From contig NZ_JAJJMP010000001.1 in NCBI RefSeq assembly GCF_020905415.1, forward strand, positions 3,111,501-3,175,500: a stretch of DNA of 64,000 bases, written 5' to 3'. A program made the translations under genes and the position numbers. Below the pieces are notes generated by a model. That model was given only the letters and a program-made list of their open reading frames with translations, was not told where the DNA came from and made no database searches. This stretch comes from Myroides oncorhynchi. Lineage in GTDB: Bacteria; Bacteroidota; Bacteroidia; Flavobacteriales; Flavobacteriaceae. This document shows, one piece after another, positions 1-8,769 of this stretch. Position 1 is the stretch's first letter. Every line of letters starts with the position of its first letter.

Positions 1-2
1 TA

Positions 3-1676
3 GAATTTACAAATAAGATTAAGGCTGACTTTACTGTAGGACATAATTATGGAGTGCATCGATATTATTTTCCTAATAAAGGACAACTATTAGTTGATTT
101 GTCTAGTGCTACAGGGGGTGCTTTTGTAGGTGCTCAGTACCAGGTATCTGATCATGCTATAAAGGGAAAGATTAGTTCTAAAACGACTTGTTCTGCTGGA
201 GTATATCATTTTTATTTTAATCTTGACTTTGGTAAAAAGGCAACCCTTAGAAAGATAAGTGAATATCAGTTTATCGTTGACTTTTCTTGTTCTGAAGTAG
301 AAGTTCAGGTAGGGCTTTCATCTGTATCAGAACAATATGCACAAAACAGAACTGCAGTAGGAAAAAGTTTTGAAAACACAAAAACTTTAGCTACACAAAG
401 ATGGGATGAATTATTATCTATGGCAAGGGTTAGTGATAAGGATGATCAAAGGATAAAACTTTTTTATTCATTACTTTATAGAACTCTACAAGCTCCTTAT
501 GTAATATCTGAAGAAGATGGATCTTATAGAACCATTAGTGGTCTGCTAAAAAAAGCAGACTTTAAAGTGTATCATGGATGGGCATTATGGGATAATTATA
601 GAGAGGTTATCCCTTTGTATTCTATACTGTATCCACAGGTGTATAAAGATGTGGTTCGCTCTATTTTAAATATGTATCCGTATGGCAAAAAAGACTTCTC
701 TACACTAAATGAACCTGGACCCACAGTCAGGACAGAGCACGCTTTAGTTGTTTTGGCTGATGCAGTGAATAAGGGCTATGAGTTACCTATAGATTCTATT
801 AAAGAGTACCTTGTTAGGGAGGCCAATCAACTTGATTTATCTTCTGCTGATAAAGCATTAGAATCCTGTTATGATTATTGGGCACTGAGCCAAATACTAA
901 AAAGCGTTCAAGACACTGTAAAGGCAAAACATTATTTAGACAAAGCAAAAGAATATAAGAAGTATTGGTTGAAAGACTTTAAGGATATTCATGTTCACGA
1001 TGTGGATAAAATGCAAGCAAGGGGGCTTTATCAAGGAACTATTTGGCAATATCGATGGTTAGTTCCTTATGATATAAGAGGTTTGATTCATTTAATTGGA
1101 TCCGAAAAGGAATTCGAAGATCAATTAGATATTTTTTTTCAAGGTCATTACTATAATCACGCCAATCAACCTGATCTTCAAACCTCAAGTTTGTACAATG
1201 TAACTAGAAGTCCGTATAAGAGTCAGAGATTGATTCACGACTTATTACTAAATGAGAGTATTCAGTTCTACTTTAATGATAATAGTAAAGGCATTGACCC
1301 TTATATTGGTAGAATTTATAAGAATACACCTCAAGCTTTTTTGCGCACAATGGATGATGACCTAGGTACTATGTCAGCATGGTTTGTACTTAGAAGTTTA
1401 GGATTTAGTGCAGCCAATGTTGGGTCGGATATTTTTTATCTGAATGCTCCTGTTTTTGAAAAAACTATTATACGCAATAATTTGGTAATTAGTAATAAAG
1501 AAAGAAGTTCTTATATACAAGAGGTAGAGTATAATAATAAGGATTATCAAAGGAATTATATTAGTTATAAAGAACTTTTGGGAGCATCAAATATTATATT
1601 CAAAACAAGTGAAAAGCCTAATAAGCAATGGCCTTTAGAACCATTGTGGATTTCAAATATTAAACAAGATGAATAG
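3..1676 (+). CDS. Glycoside hydrolase family 92 (alpha-mannosidase-like), 5' end outside window
   Basis: The reading frame is open to the left edge, so the true start lies outside the window. The first in-frame start candidate inside it is a GTG at 54, which is not credible as the real start. The protein resembles the C-terminal two thirds of GH92 exo-alpha-mannosidases, which are usually about 750 residues. Visible family signatures are GWALWDNYREVIPLY, followed by a proline-rich turn, and near the C-terminus DDDLGTMSAWFVLRSLGF, which matches the GH92 D-D-x-G-x-MSAW motif. GH92 enzymes are exported and use Ca2+ to trim mannose from glycans. The stop overlaps the next start by 8 bases, so the two genes are probably co-transcribed. 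The exact substrate cannot be told. Confidence 0.85.
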   Translation, partial: EFTNKIKADFTVGHNYGVHRYYFPNKGQLLVDLSSATGGAFVGAQYQVSDHAIKGKISSKTTCSAGVYHFYFNLDFGKKATLRKISEYQFIVDFSCSEVEVQVGLSSVSEQYAQNRTAVGKSFENTKTLATQRWDELLSMARVSDKDDQRIKLFYSLLYRTLQAPYVISEEDGSYRTISGLLKKADFKVYHGWALWDNYREVIPLYSILYPQVYKDVVRSILNMYPYGKKDFSTLNEPGPTVRTEHALVVLADAVNKGYELPIDSIKEYLVREANQLDLSSADKALESCYDYWALSQILKSVQDTVKAKHYLDKAKEYKKYWLKDFKDIHVHDVDKMQARGLYQGTIWQYRWLVPYDIRGLIHLIGSEKEFEDQLDIFFQGHYYNHANQPDLQTSSLYNVTRSPYKSQRLIHDLLLNESIQFYFNDNSKGIDPYIGRIYKNTPQAFLRTMDDDLGTMSAWFVLRSLGFSAANVGSDIFYLNAPVFEKTIIRNNLVISNKERSSYIQEVEYNNKDYQRNYISYKELLGASNIIFKTSEKPNKQWPLEPLWISNIKQDE

Positions 1677-2889
1677 AAAAATAAAGTTAAGTAGTATTCT
1701 ACTAGCTATGGTATTACCTGTGGTGATGCATGGACAAATAGATGCAAAACAAGATATAAAATTGCCTAGTGATTTACGAATTAATCAAATTCAAGTTCTA
1801 GGTACACATAATAGTTATGCAGAGCCAGTAGACCCTAATCTGCTTGATTATGTATCTAAAATAGTAGATCAGTCAAAAGGGAAATTATTAGAAAAAATGA
1901 GTAAAGAACAACTTGACTTTTTTAATGAGTATCACCCTAATCAGATTAGCTTTAAGGAGAGTCTATTTTATGAGCATCCAAGCTTTGAGGTTCAATTAGA
2001 CAGTGGATTAAGAAGTTTAGAACTAGACGTGTATTATGATTCTACAGGCAATAGATATACAAATCCTGCAGGATATGAGTATCTAAAATCAGTAGGAGTT
2101 AAGCAGTTAGCCACACATAATACTACAGATTTAGACAAGCCTGGTTTTAAGGTTTTACACATGGCAGATGTTGATTTTAGATCAAAGTATCCAACGTTAA
2201 AACTCGCTTTACAAAGTATCAAGAAATGGTCTGATCACAATGCAGATCACGCTCCGTTATTTATCATGATTGAAGCTAAAGATTCTAATTGGCCTTTGTT
2301 TAAGAATCCAACAGAAGTATTAAAGTATGATGAGCGTGCATTTGACCTATTAGATCAAGAAATTGTTGATATTATAGGTAGAGATAAGTTAATTACACCC
2401 GATGATTTAAGAGGAAGTTATAAAACTCTAAAACAGGCTATGGCTAATAATAATTGGCCGCTTATGTCTGAATCTAAAGGGAAAGTGTTATTTATGCTAC
2501 TACCTTCTACTGGAGGAGTAAACCAGGGAGAATCAGCCTACGTATATAATCGTCCAAATTTAGAAGGTAGAATTATGTTTGTACAGTCTAAGCCCACAGA
2601 TAGTTATGGGGTATTTCTACTTTTAGATAACGCTATTGTACGTCAAGAAGATATAAAAGAATATGTCTCTAAAGGTTATTTAGTACGAACTAGATCAGAT
2701 ATTGACACTTATGAAGCTAAAGTAAATGATGATACCCGTGCTAAAGCAGCTTTTTCAAGTGGGGCACAAGTCATATCAACAGACTTTTTCTCTAAAGACC
2801 ATAACCCGTATCGATCTGGCTATTTTATAGAACTACCAGATAACCTAAAACAGGTTAGGATAAACCCAGTGAATTATCAAAAAAGGTAA
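1669..2889 (+). CDS. Secreted Ca2+-dependent phosphatidylinositol-specific phospholipase C-like protein
   Basis: 406 residues with an N-terminal signal peptide (MNRKIKLSSILLAMVLPVVM). The TIM-barrel phosphodiesterase motifs are clear: QVLGTHNSYAEP holds the first catalytic His, LDSGLRSLELDVYYD holds metal ligands, VLHMADVDF holds the second His region, and FIMIEAKD follows. These match the Ca2+-dependent PI-PLC group (PI-PLC-C1), which cleaves phosphatidylinositol or related phosphodiesters. The gene overlaps the GH92 gene by 8 bases and is followed by a strong terminator, so the pair forms the end of an operon. Being next to a mannosidase suggests a role in breaking down glycosylated host or eukaryotic lipids, but that is inference. 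Confidence 0.85.
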   Translation: MNRKIKLSSILLAMVLPVVMHGQIDAKQDIKLPSDLRINQIQVLGTHNSYAEPVDPNLLDYVSKIVDQSKGKLLEKMSKEQLDFFNEYHPNQISFKESLFYEHPSFEVQLDSGLRSLELDVYYDSTGNRYTNPAGYEYLKSVGVKQLATHNTTDLDKPGFKVLHMADVDFRSKYPTLKLALQSIKKWSDHNADHAPLFIMIEAKDSNWPLFKNPTEVLKYDERAFDLLDQEIVDIIGRDKLITPDDLRGSYKTLKQAMANNNWPLMSESKGKVLFMLLPSTGGVNQGESAYVYNRPNLEGRIMFVQSKPTDSYGVFLLLDNAIVRQEDIKEYVSKGYLVRTRSDIDTYEAKVNDDTRAKAAFSSGAQVISTDFFSKDHNPYRSGYFIELPDNLKQVRINPVNYQKR

Positions 2890-2912
2890 TTAATATAGTT
2901 ATTATTTGTTTT

Positions 2913-2949
2913 AAAAAAGCCTTGTAGACTTTTAGCTACAAGGCTTTTG
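2913..2949. terminator. Bidirectional intrinsic terminator
   Basis: A perfect 13-bp stem (AAAAGCCTTGTAG / CTACAAGGCTTTT) closes an 8-base loop. It sits just after the PI-PLC stop codon, with A and T tracts on both sides. Confidence 0.85.
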
Positions 2950-2966
2950 TGTATATATTGTGGTAC

Positions 2967-3590
2967 TTAATCTCTTGCTGTTCTAATAGCCTTTTCACTT
3001 TACTATCTACGACTAAGTATTTTACAGCCCATAAGTGACCATCGTTATATTCGTATTTAAAAGTTTTGAATTGAGGTAAGCTACGACCTCCTATCATAGT
3101 GATAGGGTAGCTTCTAGTTGGAGAAGAGCTTCTACTGATGGTTAAGACATTGTTATATTGGTCCTAAGTAAATATTTCGATGTCTAGTAGAGTTTTTATC
3201 TTTCTAATAGTTGTCTTTATTGTTTGGATTATATTACCTGATTTATCATATTGATACTGTATTAACCAACCTTCTTGATGATTAGGCGTCTGCCAGTCTT
3301 TAGATAACTTTCTTTCCACTAAATTATGTTTGTAACAAACATAGTGAGAGTAGTAACTTTCTGCTTGACTATATCTTAAAGTATTAATGTTAGCTTTTGA
3401 TTGGCTTGAGAATTGATTACTGTATATGAGATGTTGTCATATACTAGTTCAAAACCAGCCCTAAGCCTTCGTTAAATGTAGTTTTGTAAGCCTTTACTTT
3501 GTCTTCTTTTAGGATATATTCATATATCATTAGGTTTTTACCAGTTGTCAAATGTTTTTTCTAACTCAAGCTAATTTTTAGTGGTTTGTA
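2967..3590 (-). pseudogene. Decayed paralogue of the secreted protein gene at 6780-7526
   Basis: This stretch, with no intact ORF, aligns along the minus strand with the intact gene at 6780-7526. Near-identical blocks include the one around CTTCTACTGATGGTTAAGAC (plus-strand text at 3130-3150) and the sequence encoding the DQYNNVLT region. The copy is broken by a TAG at 3164-3166, where the intact gene has a Tyr codon (TYDQYNN), by at least one frameshift, and by an internal deletion near 3440-3470 that fuses the equivalents of YKED and SEGLK. The boundaries are approximate. It is a remnant of a duplication, probably not translated. Confidence 0.8.
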
Positions 3591-3605
3591 GAAAAATAGA
3601 ATAAA

Positions 3606-4511
3606 ATGAAAGTAAAAGTGTTTTTCATTTTTAATGCTTTGTTCTTAAACGTCCTAACGATGTGGTCACAAGAGAAGTTTAAAAGTGAGTTTAAGGTTGA
3701 TTATGTCCCTTTTTCTAATTATGTAAGACCTATAGATAGTGTGAAGACACCTTCTAAAAGTGATTTTAGACGAGCAGAGGTTAATATAGAAATTCCTCTA
3801 TCTATGCGTATGGATAAGAGAAATAAACCGCGTGTATGGTCTGTAATAGTACAAGGGGCTTATGCCAAAATGGAACATAAACTATATGATGAAGATCTGT
3901 TTCCAGAAGAGCTTCTAAATGCACAAGTAGGAGTAAAGCACTTTAGATCTATCAGTGATTCATGGTCTGTTTTATTTATGGGAACTGTTGGAATTTACAC
4001 CGATATGAACACCATTAATGAGCAAGCTATTTTAGGACAAGGAGGTGTTTTCTTTATTAAGCACTTTAATAAAAAAGTATCTTTAGGAGTAGGGCCAGTA
4101 CTAACAAATAGTTTTGGTGTGCCAATGGTTTTACCAGGTATTTACTTTAATTGGCAGACCTATGGAGACTTTTTCTTAAAAGTAGCTTTTCCTCAGGGGA
4201 TGGAGTTAGGATATAAGCTAACAAATACAGTAGATCTAAAAGCAGCAATAGACTTACAGGGAATGACCGCGGTGATAAAGCAAGATGATAAAGATATGTT
4301 ACTTGGATTTCAACAGGTCGTAGCCGGGTTTAGACCTGAGTTTAAGTTTAGCAATAATATCACTTTATCACTAACAGCAGGAAGCTCTCTTGTGCGTTCC
4401 TTTTCTTATAACGAGCGAAAAATAAAGAATATCTTTAAAGAGAAGAAAGTAGCTGACCCTAAGTTTACCTCTACATTTTATGCAGCAGTAAAGTTAAAGT
4501 GGAGTCTATAG
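3606..4511 (+). CDS. Outer-membrane beta-barrel protein, DUF6268-like
   Basis: 301 residues with a signal peptide ending near Trp-Ser-Gln. The rest alternates short amphipathic strands with Gly/Asn/Asp turns and ends in an aromatic/basic strand (AAVKLKWSL), as expected for an outer-membrane beta-barrel. From memory it resembles the DUF6268 family of Bacteroidota outer-membrane proteins, whose function is unknown. It stands alone between the pseudogene and a strong terminator. No ligand or partner can be inferred. Confidence 0.65.
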   Translation: MKVKVFFIFNALFLNVLTMWSQEKFKSEFKVDYVPFSNYVRPIDSVKTPSKSDFRRAEVNIEIPLSMRMDKRNKPRVWSVIVQGAYAKMEHKLYDEDLFPEELLNAQVGVKHFRSISDSWSVLFMGTVGIYTDMNTINEQAILGQGGVFFIKHFNKKVSLGVGPVLTNSFGVPMVLPGIYFNWQTYGDFFLKVAFPQGMELGYKLTNTVDLKAAIDLQGMTAVIKQDDKDMLLGFQQVVAGFRPEFKFSNNITLSLTAGSSLVRSFSYNERKIKNIFKEKKVADPKFTSTFYAAVKLKWSL

Positions 4512-4520
4512 ATGCCTAAG

Positions 4521-4558
4521 CCTCCAAGGTAGTTTGCTAACTGCCTTGGAGGTTTTTA
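4521..4558. terminator. Bidirectional terminator between convergent genes
   Basis: A 14-bp stem with one G-T wobble (CCTCCAAGGTAGTT / AACTGCCTTGGAGG) and a TGCT loop, followed by TTTTTATTT. It separates the outer-membrane protein gene from the convergent LytTR regulator gene. Confidence 0.85.
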
Positions 4559-5305
4559 TTTGCTTAGTAAGTTTTTATAAATAACATCTTTTAGCAATGT
4601 TTCTTTTCTAAGACGAGCTATAGGAAGTTGTGTATTATTAATAAGAACTCTACTTCCAGAGATAGAGCAGATGTGATTCACATTAATCAAATAAGATTTG
4701 TGTATTCTAAAAAAATGTTCTTTAGGAAGTAATTCTTCTATCGCTACCATGGTCTGATGAATGACAAAACTCTTCTGAGCAATATGTATTTTGAGGTAGT
4801 TCTGCATCGCTTCAATATATAGAATATCTGTCCAGAGTATTTTTACAAAACTATCATCGTGTTTGATATAGACAGAGTGATCTCCTATACTTACTTCTTC
4901 TAGCTTAGTTTGATGTTTTAGAGTGTGTAGCTCTTTCGCCTTTAGTGCAGCTTGATAAAAACGCTTAAAAGCGATTGGCTTTAATAGATAATCTACGACT
5001 TGCAATCGATATCCCTCTAATGCATGTTCTGAATACGCTGTGGTGAAGATAATCATAGGAGGATTATTAATAGACTCTACAAAGTCAATACCGGATAAGT
5101 AAGGCATATTGATATCTAAGAACAGGATATCATAATCTTCAAGAGTTAGCAATTCCTGTGCCTCTAATGCAGAAGCGCAAGAGTTAGAGGCCACAAGGAA
5201 ATCTATTTTATTAATATAATCGACAATAGCTCTTCTAGCTAAAGGCTCGTCGTCTATAACCAAACATTTTAATTGGTATGATTTTTTATCAGATAGTATT
5301 TGCAT
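4556..5305 (-). CDS. LytTR-family DNA-binding response regulator
   Basis: 249 residues. Residues 12-130 form a receiver domain: acidic pocket DDE at 18-20, phospho-acceptor Asp64 in FLDINMP, Thr in FTTAYSEHA, and the Lys of LLKPI. Residues 145-245 form a LytTR DNA-binding domain, with the typical DILYIEAMQNYLKI and HFFRIHKSYLINVNHI segments. It pairs with the upstream sensor kinase: the two overlap by 17 bases on the same strand. LytTR regulators bind short direct repeats in promoters. The target genes cannot be told from this window. Confidence 0.93.
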   Translation of the reverse strand: MQILSDKKSYQLKCLVIDDEPLARRAIVDYINKIDFLVASNSCASALEAQELLTLEDYDILFLDINMPYLSGIDFVESINNPPMIIFTTAYSEHALEGYRLQVVDYLLKPIAFKRFYQAALKAKELHTLKHQTKLEEVSIGDHSVYIKHDDSFVKILWTDILYIEAMQNYLKIHIAQKSFVIHQTMVAIEELLPKEHFFRIHKSYLINVNHICSISGSRVLINNTQLPIARLRKETLLKDVIYKNLLSK

Positions 5306-6347
5306 CGGTTAAGTTAATTTGCAGTGATACAGTAAATTTGTTTTCTGTTTGCTCTATTTTAAACAGGTGTTTATTGGGATATTGCATATTTAGTCGCTCT
5401 GTCACATTCGCTATACCAATGCCTCCTTGTTGTTTCTCTATTTTATATTTATCACTATAGGAATTTTCGATATCCAAGTTTAGTATATTCTTATCTTCTG
5501 AACATCTAATTATGATATACCCTTTAGTATGGGGTAATCTTGATACGTGCTTAAAAGCATTTTCTATTAAAGGTACAAGAAGAAGAGGAGCTATTTGTAT
5601 TTGTTTGTTTTGTATATCCCATTTACATTGGACGTTCAGTTCGTCTTGCCATCGTATTTGTTCTATAGCCACTAGATGTTGTAGATATTGTACTTCTTGG
5701 TGTAAGAATACCATCTTATGATTGCATTCATATAGTTGATAACGCAGTATATCTGAGAATTTTAATAATACAGTGGAAGCTAATTCCACATTAGATTGCA
5801 TGAGAATGTGTATGTGATTTAGGATATTAAACATCAGATGAGGATTAATCTGATCTTGCAATAGCTTTATTTGAGCTTCTAAGTGTTCTTGCTTAAGCTT
5901 GGCATTTATCTGTTCTACTTTATTGTGCTCTTGATAGAATCTAATTCCACAAGTCGTTGTGTTAATAGCCATCGCTGATGGTAAAGAACTAAGTAACTTA
6001 GCGACATATAACTCTTCCCATGTATCTACATTCGTATTTTTAAGAACCTCTATGTCATTCATTAAGTAGGGAAATAGTGTAAAGCACAGAGCAATTAACA
6101 CAGTTAATAGTAACGTGCCAATAAAGAATACGACTAAGAACTGCTTCATCTTGCCCTCTTTTAACGCCTTTGGCAAGGCAATATCACTTAAAAAGTGAGC
6201 AATAATAAAGAAGAGCGACATCACTACAGCAGTATGTACTAACCATAGTAAAGGATCATCATTAAAGTGTATATAAGGCCATACCGAAAAAGTCAGTATT
6301 GACCAAAAGATAATGAAGAATAAGCGCTTATGTATATTGGTGTTCAT
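5289..6347 (-). CDS. LytS-family sensor histidine kinase (His_kinase PF06580 type)
   Basis: 352 residues. Four hydrophobic segments between residues 8 and 95 are probable membrane helices. A coiled-coil linker (140-165) leads to the phospho-acceptor motif QINPHLMFNILNHI with His170, and then a GHKL ATPase domain with the N-box LLVPLIENAFKH and the G-box GGIGIANVTERL. It should phosphorylate the LytTR regulator encoded immediately downstream. The promoter TACTTTTG lies 32 bases upstream of the ATG. No extracellular sensor domain is present, so the signal is probably detected within the membrane. Confidence 0.93.
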   Translation of the reverse strand: MNTNIHKRLFFIIFWSILTFSVWPYIHFNDDPLLWLVHTAVVMSLFFIIAHFLSDIALPKALKEGKMKQFLVVFFIGTLLLTVLIALCFTLFPYLMNDIEVLKNTNVDTWEELYVAKLLSSLPSAMAINTTTCGIRFYQEHNKVEQINAKLKQEHLEAQIKLLQDQINPHLMFNILNHIHILMQSNVELASTVLLKFSDILRYQLYECNHKMVFLHQEVQYLQHLVAIEQIRWQDELNVQCKWDIQNKQIQIAPLLLVPLIENAFKHVSRLPHTKGYIIIRCSEDKNILNLDIENSYSDKYKIEKQQGGIGIANVTERLNMQYPNKHLFKIEQTENKFTVSLQINLTDANTI

Positions 6348-6378
6348 GTATCATGGTATTAAGTACTTCTGTCAAATA

Positions 6379-6407
6379 CAAAAGTAAAGAAATGATATTA
6401 TATCATT
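6379..6407 (-). promoter_or_regulatory. Promoter of the LytS/LytTR operon with adjoining palindrome
   Basis: On the minus strand TACTTTTG (6379-6386) matches the Bacteroidota -7 element TANNTTTG. Directly upstream, in the spacer region, is a perfect 17-base palindrome, AATGATAT-T-ATATCATT (6391-6407). It is well placed to be an operator. No binding protein is known. Confidence 0.5.
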
Positions 6408-6600
6408 CTGTACTCAATTTAATTGACCAAAGGTGTATAAATTTTGACCATTGGTAATAAAACATCGTATCTAACTACGATGCTTTTTAATGAATGATAA
6501 AATGCAATAGAAAAAAAGAGAATAATAAAAAGAAAGTTGTCTTTAGAAATGATTAGAAAGATATCAGATAAAATTCACATTCCTACAGAGGTATTGATAC

Positions 6601-6720
6601 AACCTTATTAATGTAAAAATAAGAGGTTAAATAGTCAAAAAAAAGCTTATTTCGACAAAAACGTTAAAATAAGCTTTTTTTTACACCTCTATTTTTACAT
6701 ATTTGTATAAATAAGGTGTT
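6601..6720. repeat. Nested 120-bp palindrome containing a poly-T hairpin
   Basis: The core hairpin AAAAAAAAGCTTATTT (6637-6652) / AAATAAGCTTTTTTTT (6667-6682) is a terminator for the minus-strand gene ending at 6780. Outer arms extend the symmetry: ACCTTATT plus ATGTAAAAATA on the left match TATTTTTACAT and AATAAGGT on the right, with small bulges. The whole 120 bp could fold into one long imperfect hairpin, larger than a normal terminator. It may be a degenerate MITE-like element. Apart from this palindrome and the promoter above, the 6348-6779 gap holds nothing I can identify. Confidence 0.55.
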
Positions 6721-6779
6721 TTTTAGATGCTTATTTGTACAATGGTATTGTAAATAGGCAGAGTAGTGAAGTAAGTCCT

Positions 6780-7526
6780 TTACTTCATCTCGCGTTCTGC
6801 TAATAGTATTTTCTTGTTGTCACTTGCTATTAAGTATTTAGCAGTCCATAAGTGATCATCGTTGTACTTGTATTCAAAAGTTTCGTGTTGATGTAAGCTA
6901 CGACCACCGATCATAATGATAGGGTATTTTCTTGTAGGAGAAGAACTTCTACTGATAGTTAATACATTGTTGTATTGGTCATAAGTTAGTTCCTCTATGT
7001 CGAGCTGAGGCTCTCCCTTTCTGATAGTTGTTTTCTCTTTACGTGTGATGTTTCCTAAGGTATCATACTCATACTTAGTAAACCAACCTTCTTTCTGATT
7101 AGAAGTTTCCCACTTTTTAGAATATTTCGTTTCTACTAAGTTATTTGCATTGTAAGTATATAAAGAGGCGGTATCCTCTACTTTTAAACCTTCGCTATTG
7201 TATTTTAAATCAAAGTTAAGGGTATGTACTTTTTGAGGCTTTTTTGTTTCATCACTTACAATATTAGAATCAATGTTACCATACTCATCATAAGTAATTA
7301 CTACATTAGTTCTAAGGTCTTCCTTATAAAAAGCTTTATAAGACTCTACTTTACCTTCTTTTAGAGTATATTCTTTTGTCCATTTTCCCTTATTGGCATA
7401 GACTTTTTTTTCTATAACGGTAGTGTAGTTTACCCACTTTTCGCTTTTTTCTAGAGGAGCTTCTGTGCTTTGAGCACTAAGGTTAAGCCCCAAAAAAAGT
7501 GATAGAACAACTAGTGTATTTCTCAT
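6780..7526 (-). CDS. Secreted protein of unknown function with YD-like segments
   Basis: 248 residues. The signal peptide MRNTLVVLSLFLGLNLSAQ ends in a standard cleavage site. The mature part is rich in Lys, Tyr and Asp and carries loose repeats of the type Y-D-x-x-G-N (TYDEYGNI, EYDTLGNI, TYDQYNNV), like the sugar-binding YD repeats of Rhs-type proteins but only a few copies. It is presumably exported to the periplasm or cell surface. A decayed paralogue lies about 3.2 kb upstream at 2967-3590. I do not recognise a named family. Confidence 0.75.
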   Translation of the reverse strand: MRNTLVVLSLFLGLNLSAQSTEAPLEKSEKWVNYTTVIEKKVYANKGKWTKEYTLKEGKVESYKAFYKEDLRTNVVITYDEYGNIDSNIVSDETKKPQKVHTLNFDLKYNSEGLKVEDTASLYTYNANNLVETKYSKKWETSNQKEGWFTKYEYDTLGNITRKEKTTIRKGEPQLDIEELTYDQYNNVLTISRSSSPTRKYPIIMIGGRSLHQHETFEYKYNDDHLWTAKYLIASDNKKILLAEREMK

Positions 7527-7590
7527 AATATCAGTTGAATAATTAGTAATTTGATGTAAGTTAAGTTTTTAAAGGTTAATACCCAAACAA

Positions 7591-8574
7591 TTACTTCATC
7601 CACCCACTAGGAGATACACCATATTTCTTCTTAAAAGCAGAGGAGAAGTGACGTGGGTTCTTATAGCCGATAAGGTCTGAAATCTCTGTGATATTAAGCT
7701 CTTTATCTCCTAATAACCCTTTAGCATATTCCATTTTCTGATCAGCCCAAAAAGAGAATACAGTAGTTCCGAATAATTCTTTAAACCCTTTTTTAAGGAT
7801 AAAGTCATTCGTGCCAACTAAGTGCGCTAGGTCAACTAGTGAATGTGTGCTATTTAGATTGTCTAAGATAAAATCTCTAACCGCATATATCTTATCTATA
7901 TCTCTTTTGTTTAACGTAGTAGAGTAAGGTGAGTCTGACTGGAATTGTTCTAATTGTAGTAAAAGGAGTTCAATAATTTTAGCTTCTAAGAACATTTTTT
8001 TAAACAGGCCTTTGCGCTGACAGAGGATGATTTGTTCTACGATTACATACATCTGGTGGGTAATGTTTTGATTATTAGGATGCAGTAAGCTAGAAGAACC
8101 TTTCTCTATTGCGTTTCTAAATGTGTCAAAGAGATGATTATCTTGAGGTAAGAACTTCTTGAAGAAAGAAGGCTTTAGGTTTATTTCACATAGTTGGAAT
8201 GCTTCATTCTCCCATCGCATTTCACCTGAAAGGGCATTGGCATATAAGATGTTATGAGAGAAAGGAGTAAAGCTAATGTCTTTATCAAAGTTAGAAGTAC
8301 TAGCTGTGTTCTTTCCTTTTAGGCTAAAATGCATTTCGATAGTCTCGAAGTTACTCTCAAAACCTACTTCTAAAGGGCGAGCTAATATAGCATCCCCAAT
8401 GCCGATATGAACACCGTCAAAGTATATCTCCTTATAGTAACCCTGCCCTAAGAAAGAATCTATATGGGTGATATTCTCCTTAACAGGGTGTAGTGTCGTA
8501 TCAAAATAAGAAGAGGAATAATCTTTATCCACTATCGTCAATTGATGTTCTATATCATATAATCTTAAATTCAT
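7591..8574 (-). CDS. AraC-family transcriptional regulator
   Basis: 327 residues. The C-terminal 100 residues carry the double helix-turn-helix of the AraC/XylS family: VDLAHLVGTNDFILKKGFKELFG is the first, and NITEISDLIGYKNPRHFSSAFKKKYGVSPSGW the second with the family signature. The N-terminal part (1-220) is a non-standard sensing domain with no recognised ligand motif. The gene is divergent from the DUF6796-like gene, with which it shares a compact promoter region, so it may control that gene. The inducer is unknown. Confidence 0.9.
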   Translation of the reverse strand: MNLRLYDIEHQLTIVDKDYSSSYFDTTLHPVKENITHIDSFLGQGYYKEIYFDGVHIGIGDAILARPLEVGFESNFETIEMHFSLKGKNTASTSNFDKDISFTPFSHNILYANALSGEMRWENEAFQLCEINLKPSFFKKFLPQDNHLFDTFRNAIEKGSSSLLHPNNQNITHQMYVIVEQIILCQRKGLFKKMFLEAKIIELLLLQLEQFQSDSPYSTTLNKRDIDKIYAVRDFILDNLNSTHSLVDLAHLVGTNDFILKKGFKELFGTTVFSFWADQKMEYAKGLLGDKELNITEISDLIGYKNPRHFSSAFKKKYGVSPSGWMK

Positions 8575-8646
8575 TGGTATCGTATTACATTTCTTTCTGC
8601 GGAGCTTTTACTCCGTTTAACAGACATCAATCAAAAAATGACTGAT

Positions 8647-8685
8647 TAGATTTGCGCAAAGATATCAATTGTTTAGAACCGTTCT
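8647..8685. promoter_or_regulatory. Overlapping divergent promoters and a possible operator
   Basis: TAGATTTG on the plus strand (8647-8654) and TATCTTTG on the minus strand (plus-strand positions 8657-8664) are both TANNTTTG elements, set head to head with only CG between them. They point to the genes at 8770 and 8574. An 11-base palindrome, AGAAC-C-GTTCT, follows at 8675-8685. I saw no convincing -33 TTG for either promoter. Confidence 0.45.
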
Positions 8686-8769
8686 TAATTACTCTGTTAT
8701 TTTTATGCCATCAGTAGGTAGATTAAGACAAGACAAGGTATCAAAAGTGTTCAACATAATAGATTAAAA

